Program-made: the position numbers and the translations under genes
Notes under the pieces: generated by a model
What the model was told of the DNA's origin: nothing
The model's input: only the letters and a program-made list of their open reading frames with translations
The model's database searches: none
Assembly (NCBI GenBank): GCA_026874595.1
Contig: CM049319.1
Span: forward strand, 57,048,917-57,112,916
Reading direction: 5' to 3'
Length of the DNA: 64,000 nucleotides
Origin: Sipunculus nudus
Lineage: Eukaryota > Annelida > Sipuncula > Golfingiida > Sipunculidae
Part shown: piece after piece, positions 37,425-49,099 of the stretch
Position numbering within the stretch: position 1 is the stretch's first letter
Layout: every line of letters starts with the position of its first letter

Positions 37425-39630
37425 CAGATGCTGCATTGTGATGGCATAAGCTTATGAAAATGCTCAAGAGAGAAGCCTCTTTGCATCAATAGGCAAGAAA
37501 TCATGATAATTTTCTGTGAAATTGCAGAAGCTGATAACTACAGCCAACTAACATTTGATTTAATATCCATGAATATTCCTCCAAATAATAAGTTATCAAT
37601 ATTTAAACAATAGCTCTATACATCAAGATTTTATTATGTGACACTAATCTTTAGATCTTTTTTTTCAATTGTTAAACCAAGTATTTACCAAGTACCAATT
37701 TTTCTTAATCATCAATGTTAATGTAAAATAGCTTATCTTCTAAACTGCAGTTAAGGGAGTTTTTAGAACAAAACAATTATAAGGCACAATATACCTGTGA
37801 GCTTTTCATTTCATACAAGTGGTCAAATTGAGTATCAGCTATCAAGTATTCTCACTTAACTAAATAACAACAAATCTAGTGATTTGATTTAATCATTTAT
37901 TATTGAATCAAGGAACTTTGATATTAACAGGCAGAAGGTATAAAGTACAGACTTGGACTGGTCTGAGCATGAATTTATTCACTCAGGAATTTCTATGCAA
38001 ATATGTTAGTTTAGTATACATTAATGATTTTAATTTGAACCTTTCATAATGTGGCTTAGCCTTTACACTGAAACAGTAGTTACATTTTACAATATTCAAT
38101 GACTTAGTGGATCTTCCTCAACTTGATATTCCCGGGCAGAAAAAATACTTTACATGCAAGCTGAGACTTCACAGCAAGTGGTATGAAGACTAGGATTTCT
38201 TTTATAATTTTCACGGTCACACAGTTATATGTAATTGGTCACAATATATACATATAACACAGGGTCAATCTGTGAGAACTTGTTTGTGTGACAATGAATT
38301 ATGCTTTTATTTACACAATCAAGCCTATATACCTACTGAACTGTTAAAGCTGCTGGTGTACAATTGCTACTAGTTAATTTTAAACCCTGCAATGTCAACA
38401 AAACTAAAGAGCTGCAATTAATAGAGGTTTTTTCTGAGTCCTAACACTTTAAAATATGTTCAGATTTTTTATACAGTAAATTGACTGAGGTATCATATAA
38501 AAAAAATATTATCAATACACAATTTGATGGGGAGACAGATATTATATTGTTTTAGGGGTTTAAAGTTGGCTTTGATACCTATCTGCTAAAACATCAAAAC
38601 AATATATTTATTTTAATGTTATCTTTATTTGGATTTTGCTTAGAACTTTGAGTGTAGTTTTCAGGAAACTGAGACAGTTCAACAGAAAGTGACCAACCCA
38701 TCCGCTGGGGTCCACAGATACTGAGTCTGACACTAGTCAAATTAATGCACTGACATGAAGAGGCACAGGTCCCAAGATGAGTCAAAGGTCACAGGAAAAT
38801 GCAGGGGTCAATGGGTGCATATTCAATGAAGCATATCAGAGAGGAGGTTCTGCCCGGTAGCTCCAGCTCATAAGAAGGATGTGTAAGTGGTATCACTTCA
38901 TGCTTGCTTTGTTATCTGGGGTAATGGAGGAACAAAACTACTCAATGAGAAGGTGCAGTTTACAAAGCATTCAATAAAAGTTCCCACATTACTCAATGTA
39001 CTATAGCTGTGTACCTTATATCTCTGCTCTCCATGTCATCCAGTTATCTCAAGTTATCTCTGATCACAGTTAGTGCTATACAATACTGTTCTATATATCA
39101 ATCATGATACTTTGAACTGCCATCCAGGTATCATACCAGATCCTCTGTTACTTTACTATTTCATGCGCTCCCACCCCCTCAGTAACATTTACACTTTCAT
39201 GGGAAAGAATATATACATGATGACTTGAATGATAGTGAGTCAAAATCAAGACTGTTTTATCCAAATTAGATTTTCAAATGACCCTAAAATTCATCATGAA
39301 AGAAAATTTCACAATAAAATGGACTTGGTTTCAATGTGTTCTCTCCACTAAAGGTTCAAATAAATGATAAATAATTGATAACTGTAACATTACACAGGTT
39401 TAATGTATTAAAAAAATTCTGACCTTTGTAACTAAAATACCACACTCAGTTATAATTAATATTTGCCACTTAATATACACTGATATAGAAATGAAACCTT
39501 AGTTGAGTCAGAAAACAAGAACTGTGATTCATTCATTCTTGGATTAATTATTATCATATTAAATTACTTAGGTGTAGCTACAAATGTAAACTAGTTCCTG
39601 TATATATAATCAGTAGATCTATAGATTTCT
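37425..39630. other. intron 1, nothing recognised
   Basis: AT-rich non-coding sequence. Confidence 0.45.
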
Positions 39631-39632
39631 TT

Positions 39633-40061
39633 TCACATTTCAGCCATTAACACTTTGCCACATTCCATAAGATACCATTGTCCCTGTCTGAAGTAATACA
39701 TATATTTATCTGGTCTGATGGTTGATATCAGAAGGACTGTTGAAGAAAAAGAGGCAACACATACAACTCTGGCACAGTTAACAAGATACATAACTAAATT
39801 TAGGTGCAAAGATCTTGAGTAGTTGATAAATGATTGTTTGATCAAATTATCACTATCATTTATGTGACCGTTTATATTATTATCTGACAACCTAACCGGT
39901 TGGTGACAATAGTGAATATAATTTGATATCAATAAATTTGGATCTATTGTTATTCTGCTATTGACAGTGGTAGCATTGGTAAATCTGTTATCAAATATAC
40001 ATTGTGCAAATTTCATGTCTAGATACATATTTTTTGGACCTTTAGTCTGTTTCTTATTCAT
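39633..40061 (-). other. unexplained 142-codon ORF in intron 1
   Basis: An open frame on the gene strand 320 bp downstream of the exon 1 donor. It is rich in Asn, Ile, Leu and Ser, with one hydrophobic segment (VVCVASFSSTVLLIS). No acceptor was identified that would join it in phase, and no family is recognised. It is long for chance in such AT-rich DNA, but I cannot support a gene. Confidence 0.2.
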
Positions 40062-40379
40062 AAATTTGGGATATTTTCTTTGAACACTTTATTTAGGAAT
40101 AACTTGATAAATTAAACACAACAGTGCCAGGTGAAAAACTAAGATCAAACGCCGATTAACTTCAACCAGCAGATTAATTGCCATGGAAACGGATACCAAT
40201 CATAGTACCATTACTAAGATAGTAAGATACAGCATTCTATAGTCGCTCCAGCATTTTCATAAACCACATCAATTTCTCACGTGGGACAGTGCCTATCAAT
40301 ATTATTAAACAACATATCACAGGGTGTCATTCATTTAAACACTGAGCAATATGGGTGTAATGACGGCAATGACACTCAC

Positions 40380-40761
40380 CGATCGCATCTTTTGAAGCGG
40401 GGCCTTCAAAAACAAGCACGTTCGGCATGTCACCTCGGACCAAAATTTTCTTCTCCTTGTAATATTTGTCCGTCTCAATATCCACGACAAGCAGCTTGGT
40501 CTCATCTGGTACAGCCTTGATCCTCTGGACAACTTGCTGGTGGTTTTCATTGCCAATATTTGTACCATTAACTTCCACAATACGATCTCCTTGCCTGAGC
40601 CCGGCCCTCTCTGCCGGCGAGTTTTCGTCGACTTTGCCAATGAACTGGCCAGCTTTCCCTTTCTCTGCGTGCAAGTTGAAACCATATCCAACAAAATCTG
40701 GCCATTTCCTCACATGGCAAAGGCGAGGTCTGGGCGCATCTTCTGGCACCATATCGCTCAT
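40380..40761 (-). CDS. NHERF-like PDZ scaffold, exon 1 (N-terminus and PDZ1)
   Basis: First coding exon of a Na+/H+ exchange regulatory cofactor (NHERF1/2, EBP50) type scaffold. These proteins sit under the apical membrane and tether transporters and receptors by their C-terminal tails, and link them to actin through ERM proteins. The exon encodes 127 residues plus one base. Translation starts [20 protein letters not shown], then a full PDZ domain at about residues 13-98. The carboxylate-binding loop GYGF is at residues 25-28, SPAERAGL at 48-55, GDRIVEVNG at 58-66, and HQQVVQRI with the class I His at 74. The match to NHERF PDZ1 (GYGF..EKGK.GQ, NSPAE.AGL, THQQVV-like) is strong. The start at 40761 has A at -3. 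The donor GTGAGT begins at 40379 and leaves phase 1. A second in-frame Met at 40752 is possible. The second PDZ and ERM-binding tail are not in the window. Confidence 0.93.
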
Positions 40762-40844
40762 TCTGTCTTTTAACACCCTACACAAAGCTATTAAATCTTG
40801 TCACACAAGTTTGACAGCGAGCGTGTACCCACCTCACTCCCGGC

Positions 40845-40855
40845 AAGATGGCGAC
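40845..40855 (+). promoter_or_regulatory. YY1-like motif upstream of NHERF-like start
   Basis: AAGATGGCGAC lies about 85 bp upstream of the exon 1 start codon and matches the YY1-type element AANATGGCGNC found near many metazoan start sites. It also forms the start of a plus-strand 60-codon ORF (40848-41030) which I do not recognise and do not call a gene. A CACGTG E-box lies about 105 bp further out. This region, upstream of exon 1, is the likely core promoter of the NHERF-like gene; the transcription start itself cannot be placed by eye. Confidence 0.35.
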
Positions 40856-41034
40856 GACGAGGCTTGGTCACATGATCAGGGTCACCGGGACGAGGTGCAT
40901 AAGGATAAAGTTATCGCCAGCCCCTGAAAAATTGCGTGGCATTGCTTCGAACTGTAGCACGTGTGACACATTCTTATTAAAAAATAAACAATATATTGTT
41001 CTTTTTCACAAATATATATCACCCACATAATGCA

Positions 41035-41780
41035 ACATTTTAATTTGTACAGACGAATACGTCACGGGTATTTTTTGTGGGGGTTCAAATTAAATTGTCA
41101 CTATAAAATAGATACTATCTTATGCCTGATTAAGCCAAAATATATATCATATGTTAAATGTATGATTCCTCATTCATGTTTCCCTAACCGCAAGAGTTTT
41201 TTTTGTTTGATGAATTTCCCTTACAAATTAGTGGGTACTATATCAGATTCCGAGGAACCGACTAGCGACGGCTTTATCTTGTCACGCAAGATGACAACTC
41301 ACAAATGAAAGGGGTTATTAAACTCAATTTTATTTCTTCACAAGACAAAATGCAACCTGCACTCGCATAAAAGTAAAGTTATCGTGGTCGTTAAACTGAT
41401 TTTGTCATGTATATCATGTTACTGATAGACTATACCCCAGACCTGGGCCTACAAAATTAAAAATCTTCGATTTGTTTTTATATCTCATTAATTTCTGGAA
41501 GTTTCCATGCACAATCACATTTTTATCAGGAACAATGCTTATTTCATGCACGAAACAGGATATTTATCTGATAATGTTTTATAAACAAAGCTTTATTTTT
41601 TTCAGCAATAAGCTTCACCTCTGTTACCATGGTTTCGCAGTAACACAAATTGTTTATTATAAATGCTACTAGATGTCGCCCTACATCAAACACGTTCCCG
41701 CCAACAACCATGTAGTGGCTGATCTTTAGCAACTGTGACCGCATGGTTAGCCCGCCCCGACACATGCCGAGGGTGGGGTA
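41035..41780. other. upstream intergenic region of NHERF-like gene
   Basis: AT-rich; no exon or array recognised. Confidence 0.45.
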
Positions 41781-41781
41781 C

Positions 41782-41965
41782 AGCAGTGGCGGATCGGGAG
41801 GGGGGGGGGGGGGGGGGGGGGGGGAGAGGGCCCCATTTTTTTCCGGCCTGGACCCCTCCCTTTCTGAATTACGCCCTATAGTGCACATTTTTGGATATCG
41901 TATGGATAACTTTTCCTGACTTGGAACCTCTCCTTCCCAAAATATTGGATCCGCCCCTCTACACA
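41782..41965. mobile_element. short MITE with G tract and inverted GGCGGATCC ends
   Basis: Left CAGTGGCGGATC at about 41783 followed by G24 (41801-41824); right TTGGATCCGCCCCTCTAC, which is inverted relative to the left. About 180 bp. The minus-strand 177-codon ORF over it is a poly-Pro artefact. Confidence 0.6.
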
Positions 41966-42029
41966 GTGCAAAAACCAAAGAGCTGGACCATCTTGACAGC
42001 CGAGTTAATGTACCATAAAACAACAATTT

Positions 42030-42100
42030 ATAAGCCCCGGGGGGGGGGGGGGGGGCAACAGGGTTGAATCCCCCCATCCCATGGATCCGCTCCTACACAT
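42030..42100. mobile_element. partial element with G tract and GGATCCGC end
   Basis: G run at 42039-42055, then GAATCCCCCCATCCCATGGA and TCCGCTCCTACAC, the same end type as 41782-41965. Confidence 0.45.
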
Positions 42101-42154
42101 AAACTAAAGACTTTATTATATAAGACTTGTGTAGGTCTAATATAAGGCCTAGGG

Positions 42155-42156
<2 letters not shown>

Positions 42157-42214
<58 letters not shown>
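42157..42214. repeat. (AT)n microsatellite
   Basis: Uninterrupted TA dinucleotides over 58 bp. Confidence 0.97.
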
Positions 42215-42217
<3 letters not shown>

Positions 42218-42399
42218 CATAATATTTATATAAGCCTATATATGGGACGTGCATAAATATAAAACTCCCCAATGGTTCATATAACAGAAAGAAAATAATT
42301 TTCGATGTTAGGCTATTTAGATATTACTTTCACCGTAAGGTCTAAAAGGTCGATTTTAGATGGCGAAAGAAACTGTCAGTTGTATTTTACAGCTGAGCT

Positions 42400-43292
42400 T
42401 GTCCCATGGCAGACTAAATTCAGACTTTGTATTTTTTAACCCCATAACTTTTGAAGTATTTCACATTTTGTCCTCAAATTTGGTACACCAATTGTTCCAA
42501 CCATAATCACGAAATTTTTTTTTTAAATGGTGACCTTGACCTTCATCATCAAGGTCAAATCTGAAGAAATGTGAAGTTTTTGTGAACCCCATAACTTTTG
42601 AAGTATTCCACATTTTGTCCTCAAGTTTGGTTCACCAATTGTTCCAACCATAATCACGAATTTTTTTTTTTAAATGGTGACCTTGACCTTCATCATCAAG
42701 GTCAAATCTGAAGAAATGTGAAGTTTTTGTGAACCCCATAACTTTTGAAGTATTCCACATTTTGTCCTCAAATTTGGTTCACCAATTGTTCCAACCATAA
42801 TCACGATATTTTTTTTAAAATGGTGACCTTGACCTTCATCATCAAGGTCAAATCTGAAGAAATGTGAAGTTTTTGTGAACCCCATAACTTTTGAAGTATT
42901 CCACATTTTGTCCTCAAGTTTGGTTCACCAATTGTTCCAACCATAATCACGAATTTTTTTTTTTTAAATGGTGACCTTGACCTTCATCATCAAGGTCATA
43001 TCTGAAGAAATGTGAAGTTTTTGTGAACCCCATAACTTTTGAAGTATTCCACATTTTGTCCTCAAATTTGGTACACCAATTGTTCCAACCATAATCACGA
43101 ATTTTTTTTTTTTTAAAATGGTGACCTTGACCTTCATCATCAAGGTCAAATCTGAAGAAATGTGAAGTTTTTGTGAACCCCATAACTTTTGAAGTATTCC
43201 ACATTTTGTCCTCAAGTTTGGTTCACCAATTGTTCCTACTAAAAGGCTCCTTGAATTCAGCTGAGCGTCATGGCCCATGGGCCACTTGTTTT
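42400..43292 (+). mobile_element. tandem-core element, ~147-bp unit, 5-6 copies
   Basis: Units contain ACCCCATAACTTTTGAAGTA, CACCAATTGTTCCAACCATA and TGACCTTGACCTTCATCATC followed by AAGGTCAAATC. Copies start near 42439, 42584, 42733, 42879, 43026 and 43174. The right end is GAATTCAGCTGAGCGTCATG then the palindrome TGGCCCATGGGCCA and CTTGTTTTT. The same terminus in the opposite orientation occurs at 54378, 56189, 61627 and 63234. The element lies in intergenic DNA. Confidence 0.8.
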
Positions 43293-43709
43293 TAAAATAA
43301 AGTGACCGTTAAGCAAAACCTGATTCTGACCTAGTAGTTTCTATGACAACCAGTTCGAAAATGTTAATTAACTGGCAGCTGCTTAATGTGATGAAAGAAT
43401 GCACGAGTTGGACTTGGTCACAACTCCTTACATGTGGTTGACTTCATATTGGCGAGGTCAATATTTTGTGATGTACCATTTTTTTTTGTTTCGCGAGGGT
43501 TTCTTAAGAGCGATCTCCCCAGAAAGTTATTGTAAGTGTAAAATTTTAAAATTATTTTCATAAATATGGTTTTAATTCGATTCCTATCTTCCTTTCCTTA
43601 ATGATCAGATTTTAGCTATTCACTTCAAATTCACTTCTAGCGGGGCCGTGGGGGGGTGGGGGGTGATTATATCCGGACGCCAGTGAGCATACATGTATGT
43701 GTTTTAGCA

Positions 43710-43717
43710 ATATATAT

Positions 43718-43766
<49 letters not shown>
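43710..43766. repeat. (AT)n microsatellite
   Basis: TA dinucleotides with one phase slip. Confidence 0.96.
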
Positions 43767-43768
<2 letters not shown>

Positions 43769-43769
43769 T

Positions 43770-44620
43770 TATACATGTCATTTCATCAAAGTGGAATGTT
43801 TTACTGAAGTCAGTTTCTGTCAAAGCCAGTAACTTTTATTTATTTTTTTATTTATTAATATATCTTTTAACTGGATGGCAGAAATGATAGATTTAATCCT
43901 ATTTCAATTATATAAATAGAACTTCTTTGGGTAAAATATCAATTCAAATTCAAATCTTTCTTTTACTCCGTCCAGAGTCCAACGGGAATTAAAAATAGTG
44001 ACCTTTTGAAATAAAGATGTCTTACTGCTAATGCCCAAAATTCAGTACGAGACACCAAGCAACATCTGCTTACCATGCTATTTTTTACATCCATTTTGAG
44101 GCTGTTTTTGTACGACTTGTGCCAGACACTGCACGGCTATCTACAGAATGAACTACTCGAAGACAAGGCCAACTTCTAATAAGCGTTGTTTACGAAAAAC
44201 TCATTTCAATTCTTCTGATTATTAAACTTCAATTCCTATTCATTTCATTTCTGTTTCTTTTAATAAAATTACTTGAATTTTCCTTGAAGTTCTGTTTTGT
44301 TAAAATTCAAGCTCCCCATTGATCCCTGTCTGATTGTATTAAAATATATCCGGGAACAGGATCTTTCTTGTCAAGATAAACACATGAACGCTCAGTCTCA
44401 GTCGTCGCCGAAGGGTGTCGCTTGTTTGGTGCGACGTTTATTGTCACGAGATATATGCAAAGGATCCGAGTTACCAGGTTACAATGTAGTTTGATTTTTT
44501 ATTCTGGAGGAAAATGTGGAAAGGACAGTGTGTACTTGCACAATTTAAAGATATAAAACTACACATTTTAACTAATTATAAATTAAACTCTAAACTTTCA
44601 AATAATCAAACTGCAATATT
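43770..44620. other. intergenic, nothing recognised
   Basis: AT-rich; a 65-codon plus-strand ORF at 44297 is not recognised. Confidence 0.4.
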
Positions 44621-44628
44621 TCTTTATT

Positions 44629-45442
44629 AGGGCACCGCTTGTCAAGCGATCACCGTGTCAGTCCGTCCTTCCGTCAGTAACACTTTCTTTCGCGCGCGAT
44701 AACTCTACAACAGCATACTGCAGCTTTCCCAAATTCACAGGGATGATTGGTACCTATGAGGGCTCCAGGCCTATCGAATGACAGACTTGTCGGAATTCCA
44801 ATATGGCCGCCAGAGCCCAGTCGCTGATTTTCTTTCGTGCGCAATATACTGCAACTTTCCCAAATTCACAGGGATGATTATTACCTATGAGCGCTCCAGA
44901 CCTATCGAATTACAGACTAGTCGGAATTCCAATTTTGCCGCCACAGCCCGATCGACGATTTCCTTTTGCGTGCGATAACTCTACAACAACATACTGCAGC
45001 TTTCCGAAATTCACAGGGACGTTTGGTACATATGGGGGCTCCAGACCTATTGAATTAGAGACCTGTCAGAATTCCAATATGGCCGCCACAGCCCAGTCGC
45101 TGATTTTCTTTCACGCAGGATAACTCAAAAACATACTTCAGCTTTCCCAAATCCAAAGGGAAGATTGGTACATATGAGGGCTCCAGACTTATTGAATTAG
45201 AGACCTTTCGGAATTCCATTATGGTCAACAGAGTACAATCGGTGATTGTCTGTTGCACACATTATTTCAGACATATCTTCTTTAATATTATTTGAACAAG
45301 TAGGATTTTTTCCCTCATGCATATGGATAAAAACCTTATTCTGTTTGTGACATTTTTCAACTTTATGTAAACCATATGTAAACTAGTCCAGCACTACCAG
45401 AAATGCGGGGCCCTCTGAGGACCATTGTCCGACCACATCTAG
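44629..45442 (+). mobile_element. pearl/helentron-like element with four ~130-148-bp core repeats
   Basis: Left end TTATTAGGGCACCG then hairpin CGCTTGTCAAGCG; four core units with CTGCAGCTTTCCCAAATTCA, GGGCTCCAGACCTAT and GGAATTCCAATATGGCCGCC (starts near 44698, 44835, 44970, 45115). Right end GGGCCCTCTGAGGACC (hairpin-forming), TTGTCCGACCACATCTAG before TT. The CACATCTAG end is nearly the same as the minus-strand end of 6745-7425 (GACACATCTAG). Non-coding. Confidence 0.78.
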
Positions 45443-46078
45443 TTATGTTATAAATATTCATGAGGTTGAAAATGTACATATCGAGGCCGGTAGCATGACT
45501 GCTGTTTTAAATGGGAGGTAGCCAGGCACGGCCATATATCTAAACCTCTAGGGAGCCGAGGTTAGACCTGCTCGGCGGGATGCCTAATAAAAAAAAAGAA
45601 AAATGAAACCCCTGTCAAGGATGTATAGCCTAAGCAATGTGCACTTAACTGCGTGTGATTGGCTGATAGCCAAGAGAGAAGGGAAGTTACAACGTGACGT
45701 GAACAAAGATCATGCTGACATAATCTTGCACTGGTAATGACCTTTCATGTGCATGCTGAGGAAAATCCATCACAAATGAAGAAGTTCAGACAAGCAGGCC
45801 TTACTTTGTTTTATTCATTTTCCACATATAAAAAGCAAAATACAAAATAACTCTATTCATATATCAAACCATCCAATATCATATAAACAAGATTAATGAG
45901 TATTTAAGTATTTTTTTATAAATGAAAAAAAATTGGATTTTTGCCCACAGATGAATGCATATTCGAGAATATATATTGAGTATATATTAAACATGTATAT
46001 TTATTCCGCTGTTCCCCCAACTATAATACCGACAACTATTAGACGATACACAATGCAACAAATAATGCCTTAAGATCC

Positions 46079-46081
<3 letters not shown>

Positions 46082-46138
<57 letters not shown>
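46082..46138. repeat. (AT)n microsatellite
   Basis: 57 bp of TA dinucleotides. Confidence 0.97.
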
Positions 46139-46140
<2 letters not shown>

Positions 46141-46242
46141 CTAAAACACATGGGCAGGTTAAACTTTTCAATGCTGGATACAATAAACTTAAATTATTGT
46201 GTAAGGACATCTTCTTTTCCGGTTCATTCTTATATTCCAAAC

Positions 46243-46397
46243 CACAGGCACTCGTTTCCAACACTACAATGGCCTAGAAACCGAAAATACATTTAAGATG
46301 AGCGATATATCCACTATCTTTTATAATGGGTATATCGCCCATACTAAATGTGTTTTCGGTTTCTAGGCCATTGTAGTGCTGGAAACGAGTGCCTGTG
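46243..46397. mobile_element. 155-bp hairpin MITE with 8-bp target-site duplication
   Basis: Arms of about 70 bp pair almost perfectly: left starts CACAGGCACTCGTTTCCAAC, right ends GGAAACGAGTGCCTGTG. Flanked on both sides by TTCCAAAC (46235-46242 and 46398-46405), an exact 8-bp duplication, which points to a hAT- or P-type transposase source. Confidence 0.9.
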
Positions 46398-46405
46398 TTC
46401 CAAAC

Positions 46406-47204
46406 GTGAATACCGCTCTGGTGGCGATTTTTTAGCACAAGTGCTGCGAGTGTACAGGTTTCTTTCCGCCTCCTTCCACATATAAAGTAAGGTATATTTT
46501 ACGTGCAGCTTATCCCTATTTATGCAGTTGTAAATGGAATGTGCAGTTTTAATTCTGGATTTGTGCTGTTTTAAAACTGCAAGTTTTGTTATATCGTTAT
46601 ATACCGATGAGTAAATAACTGAATTATATAAAATTATAAAACCAGGTGTGGATCTGGTAGAGGTCTGCGTAAATCCAGCCATATTTCTGTTATAACCATA
46701 TATATTTATATACTCTGTCATATTTTCATTCGTTAATCGTGTTTAATATTCATATTATATAAACAAGAAAAGCCTGTTTCTTTGATGACCTGGTTTCCTG
46801 GCCTTAAACTGGTGACTGCAAATAGTTTCCTGCAATATTATAGTTTTCTTAAATTTCCTTAAAGTATAACCTGGTAAATTGACAGTTTTCTGAATCACAA
46901 ACACACATACACACACATATATATGAGATTAAAGCTTAATCAAACAAATTAGCCAGGAAAAAATGCATAGCGTTGGTAACTGACGCTGACCCACAGCTCT
47001 GGACTAGTACAATGTATATGTTGCGTAGCACTGATCATTTTGGACAGGCACGTTCAGCACTGTAACGAGTCACCGGCGTACCGATACATGTCCGTCCAAA
47101 ATGCAGTCCGACATTTAACAAAATTTAAGTAAGGCAACAAAATAAGTGAACGTATCAATAGCAAAGGTAATCAGCCACTAGATATAATTCATTTTCTTGC
47201 CATT

Positions 47205-47205
<1 letters not shown>
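46406..47205. other. intergenic, nothing recognised
   Basis: AT-rich. A minus-strand 125-codon ORF (46344-46721) overlaps the hairpin MITE and is not recognised. Confidence 0.4.

Positions 47206-47208
<3 letters not shown>

Positions 47209-47281
<73 letters not shown>
47209..47281. repeat. (AT)n microsatellite
   Basis: About 73 bp of TA dinucleotides. Confidence 0.97.
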
Positions 47282-47282
<1 letters not shown>

Positions 47283-47884
47283 CATACGTTTAACCTATAT
47301 CACTTATTCACTCTTTCTACGCTTCACACGAGGCTTGAGACCACGTCACATGTAGGCAGTTATTTATATATACCCACAACCTGTGTAAACCTATATAATA
47401 ACAATATTTTGACAGACAGACCTTTTCAATATCTCTAGCGACACCTGTAGGCAATGACTAACACTGAGAGTTCGGGTGTGATTATATTACAAATAAGATC
47501 ATATTTTGTAATATGTTGGTGATAAAAGCCAAACATATCCCTGATCTTTTACGGCGAGGTCACCGCCGAAGTCTCAGACTTGTTTTTAATTACGCGGCTT
47601 GATAAAAGCCGCAAAACCGGCTCACTGGACAAGAACCCTCCTGACGATCATAACCCGCAATGCGCGTGCTCATGAAAAAGTTTAAGTTACGTTTTGAACA
47701 CTGGTCCCTTTATAACATTAAGGTTGGTACATAAGAGTAAACATGTTATGCAATTGAGACATGCTGAATAGTTTCCTGTATAAATCATTACTGATCCCGC
47801 GTGAAAACTTTCCTGAGTGACAAATCTGATCGGTCATTAAGAATAAAGCAGACAAAATATTATGCATTGTATTCCAAAAACGTA

Positions 47885-48245
47885 TGTGTGATTTTCACCC
47901 AAAACAGACTCATGGATGGATGCCATGCAATAATGGTCGATGGTGGCGCCACCAGTCTTGCGAATTAGATAGCGCTATCTAAGCTATGACATGCAAAATT
48001 TCAGGCCGATACGTCATACTACTCCTTAGATGTGCGATTTTCACCAAAAATAAACGCAGGGATGAACGCCGCGCAAAAACGACACTAGGTAGTGCTACCA
48101 GTCTTTAATGGCCCACGGATAAGCAAAATTTCAGACCGATACGTGAACCCACTAATGCAGAAATGATTGTACGCTATGTAGAAATGATTGTAGAAGGAGC
48201 CACCAGTCTTTTGTAAGAGAAAGCTATCGAACATGCACGGACATG
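47885..48245. repeat. decayed tandem-core repeat, ~155-bp unit
   Basis: TGTGATTTTCACCCAAAA and GTGCGATTTTCACCAAAAAT recur 155-160 bp apart, each followed by a 'GGTGG/TAGTG...CCACCAGTCTT' word and CAAAATTTCAG(G/A)CCGATACG. The first unit has the palindrome GGTGGCGCCACC at 47944. Confidence 0.65.
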
Positions 48246-48249
48246 TAAA

Positions 48250-49095
48250 ATTGACTAAAAAAAATGTTAGACTTGACGGCTAAATACTTATATATTGGCA
48301 ATTAAAAAAATAAATCGATTCTAAACATTTCTCATAGCTTAACAAAACCCTAAAGACCCAGTTTGACATTCCATTTCTGTCACCATACAAATATCATAAC
48401 TGAGAAATTACTTTTTAAACATATTTGTCAAAACATGCAGACAACCAATCAGATCATTGCATATGATCATAGAGCCAATGGAAATCAAGCAAATGATCAT
48501 GCAGCAAAATGCATTAGCTGTTTCCTAGGTAACAACAGAAACCTTGAAAAAAGCAGTAATTACAATGTCTAACTTTTAGAATTCTAGTTATTCTAATGGA
48601 CTGATGCATGTGCTCGTAGACAAATGTTTATACATTAGTAACCCAGACAAAATGTTGTGGCTTAGTCATCATATCTTACAAAAGTAATAGGAGTGCACTG
48701 GTCACTTTTCACCTCAAAGAAAGTAAATGAATGATAAAGTTTCAAAAAGTGTTAATACTAAATATAAATATAAAGAAAAAGATAAAATAATAATTAACAG
48801 AGTTAAGTTATAAACACTGATTTTTGTTATATTATTGTTAACAAAATGTTATAAAAACAGAGATATGTGTATTAAGGGTTAAGCGCAATACTGCCTTTTT
48901 TCAGAGGCGGTACTCTGATACACTGACCGTTAAAACTGTTGCTAGTTTTAGACACCAGCAGTCCAGCAAAATCTAGCAACACACGTGTTAATAAAACCTC
49001 ATGAAAATTTCAGTCTAACATTCACCAGGTTTCAAGACTAGTATATTAAGTATTATATATAAACTTGCGTATTTTACCTGGATTGTACAAATAGT
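48250..49095. other. intergenic, nothing recognised
   Basis: AT-rich; no array or exon recognised. Confidence 0.45.
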
Positions 49096-49099
49096 TATT

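Noticed and set aside
40335-40927. ORFs in other frames over the PDZ exon (119, 153 and 79 codons)
   Set aside because: Shadows of the conserved minus-strand PDZ reading frame.
41544-42077. 177-codon minus-strand ORF with poly-proline
   Set aside because: The proline stretches come from the poly-G tracts of short elements; no domain and no splice context.
46344-46721. 125-codon minus-strand ORF
   Set aside because: Its end runs into the hairpin MITE; no recognisable domain and no splice support.
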